Origin: Sacculina carcini
Taxonomy: Eukaryota > Arthropoda > Thecostraca > Sacculinidae
Length of the DNA stretch: 64,000 nucleotides
Direction of reading: 5' to 3'
Assembly: GCA_916048095.2 (NCBI GenBank)
Contig: OU696570.1
Location: 12,881,020 to 12,945,019, forward strand
In this document: piece after piece, positions 62,860 through 64,000 of the stretch
How positions within the stretch are numbered: the first letter of the stretch is position 1
Layout: each line of letters starts with the position of its first letter
Made by a program: the position numbers and the translations under genes
The notes under the pieces: generated by a model
What the model was told of the DNA's origin: nothing
The model's database searches: none
What the model saw: only the letters and a program-made list of their open reading frames with translations

Positions 62860-63046
62860 ATGGCTGCTGCGGAACAGATAGACAATGAATTGTTGATACA
62901 TCTCGTCCAGGAAAGGCCGGTACTATGGGACAAGAGTTTAGGTATATTTAAAGACAGGAATGAAACGAAGAATGCATGGTTAGACGTTTGTAGGAATTTG
63001 ATGGCTGGCTTCGATTTGCTGGAAGATGGCAGAAAGAACAGTTTCG
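62860..63046 (+). CDS. MADF-domain protein of the Harbinger element, exon 1
   Basis: ATG at 62860; 62 codons plus one base up to the donor TTTCG|GTAAGT. The product has the MADF/Myb-SANT-like start: LLIHLVQERPVLWDKSL, then KNAWLDVCRNLM, with the conserved Trp pairs. In PIF/Harbinger elements such a protein helps bring the transposase to DNA and the nucleus. Later exons were not found before 64000; reading through the donor gives only a short intronic extension to 63096. Confidence 0.75.
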
Positions 63047-63255
63047 GTAAGTATTTCAGTTTCAATTTCCATAGAATATACTTTTTTGCGTTGTAATTGA
63101 TATTTTTATAACGCATACAATTAATTCATTGTGTAGAATATAAGAAACATCGTATAAATATAAAATGTGTATTACATCAAGGACATCACACACATACACA
63201 AATCATATACAAAATTCATATCGTTATGCTGGTCTTTCTCCACTAATGTGGACTT

Positions 63256-64000
63256 TCAGATTTTTGACATTTGCCATGGAATGCTACCGACACTTGACAC
63301 AAAATACTTGCAGAGAATGTTTCTCACATTGTTGGCCTTCAAGCCACCTCTTGTGTTGCACGGTAATTGAATGTTTTCAAGTCCTGTTATTGACATGGTA
63401 TCTTCAACTACGTACCCATCTCTATCCCTAATAAAATTGTGAAGCACAATACAAGCTTTCACTATATCAGTAGCAAACTCAGGTTGTACACTTAAAGGGC
63501 GGTGGAAAATCCTCCATTTGTTACTGAGTATTCCAAAGGTACATTCTATGTACCTTCTTGCTCTACAGAGTCTGTAGTTGAATATCCTTTTCTCAACAGT
63601 TAAGTGAGTGCCACCGTAGGGTCTAAGCAAATGGTTATGCAGGCCAAATGCAGCATCCGCAACGAAAAAATAAGGTACCTTCGGGCTTTCTGTTCCTGGT
63701 AGACACTTCTCTTCCGGTAGAATATGGGAGCCACTTTCAATTGATTTCCACAGTTTTGTGTCCTTGAAAATCGAAGAATCACAGTCTTTTCCATAACTTC
63801 CAATATTCACAAAGGTAAACCTGTACGAAATGTCTGCGATAGCATAAACACAATTGAATAATACTCTTTGTAATTGAAGTACATGGAGCCACTTCCCACT
63901 GGGCACTCGAGACGGATGTGTTTCCCGTCTACGGCGCCAATACAATGAGGAAAATTTGCTATGTCTTCAAATCCGTTTGATGACACCTCCCAGGTATTTT
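63256..64000 (-). pseudogene. PIF/Harbinger transposase (DDE_Tnp_4 type), frameshifted, 5' part outside window
   Basis: The C-terminal part is open from about 63850 to the stop at 63258-63256: FVNIGSYGKDCDSSIFKD, the second catalytic Asp in FVADAAFGLHN, catalytic Glu in RRYIECTFGILSNKWR, and the ending SVGSIPWQ. Upstream, from about 63860 to the window end, the family continues in a different frame: FPHCIGAVDGKHIRLECP (first catalytic Asp), then YFNYKEYYSIV. The switch near 63845-63860 looks like loss of one base. In the VDIG motif after the first block an Asn replaces the usual Asp. No splice signals fit the gap, so I read it as a dead or dying copy. Confidence 0.8.

Larger units (their letters stand above)
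62511..64000. mobile_element. PIF/Harbinger DNA transposon, left part, cut by the window end
   Basis: The left end reads TTTA|GGCCGGGGACACACTGG at about 62511; TTA fits the 3-bp target duplication of the superfamily. Inside lie three copies of a G(A)CGTTTTTTTTGCCG-type motif, then the two genes expected of such elements: a MADF/Myb-like DNA-binding protein and a DDE transposase, here facing each other. The right end is outside the window. Confidence 0.8.

Overview
The window is nuclear DNA of a multicellular animal. Genes are intron-split with GT-AG boundaries, CA/TG microsatellites are everywhere, and fossil transposons of many superfamilies are dense (hAT, Tc1/mariner, PIF/Harbinger, piggyBac, Ty3/gypsy, non-LTR fragments, tRNA-derived SINEs). 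The transposon mix and the host gene (conu/ARHGAP18 family) fit an invertebrate bilaterian. Short CCTAACCTAACC runs hint at an arthropod, but I cannot name the species.

Layout. 1-26 kb holds no host gene that I can support. It carries microsatellites, several hAT-type miniature elements, a piggyBac-type miniature element, SINE copies, LINE tails and one LINE reverse-transcriptase fragment. 26.1-28.9 kb is a complete-looking DD35E IS630/Tc1/mariner-type transposon. Its ends are tandem arrays of a 21-bp unit, and a third array lies upstream of the transposase start. 30.2-31.5 kb is a 1.24-kb non-autonomous hAT-like element with a perfect 8-bp target duplication; a second copy lies at 41.7-42.9 kb. 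31.5-39 kb is again repeats and unannotated DNA.

39.1-62.0 kb, minus strand, is the one host gene: a RhoGAP of the ARHGAP18/28/40 (Drosophila conundrum) family. I could phase eleven coding exons, 2790 nt, into one open frame of 929 residues with ATG and stop. Five of its ten acceptors sit against TG-repeat tracts, and intron 7 is best explained by a GC-AG pair. Intron 4 holds a 3'-truncated Ty3/gypsy retrotransposon in antisense, interrupted by an in-frame TGA in its protease. Intron 6 holds the second hAT-like copy, and intron 1 (9 kb) holds a 455-bp hAT miniature element with a perfect target duplication and a tRNA-Val-like SINE.

62.5-64 kb is the left part of a PIF/Harbinger transposon: terminus with subterminal repeats, the first exon of a MADF-domain protein on plus, and a convergent transposase on minus that carries a frameshift. 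It runs off the window. The only functional unit here is the RhoGAP gene, expected to switch off Rho GTPases at the actin cortex; the other coding sequences belong to mobile elements.
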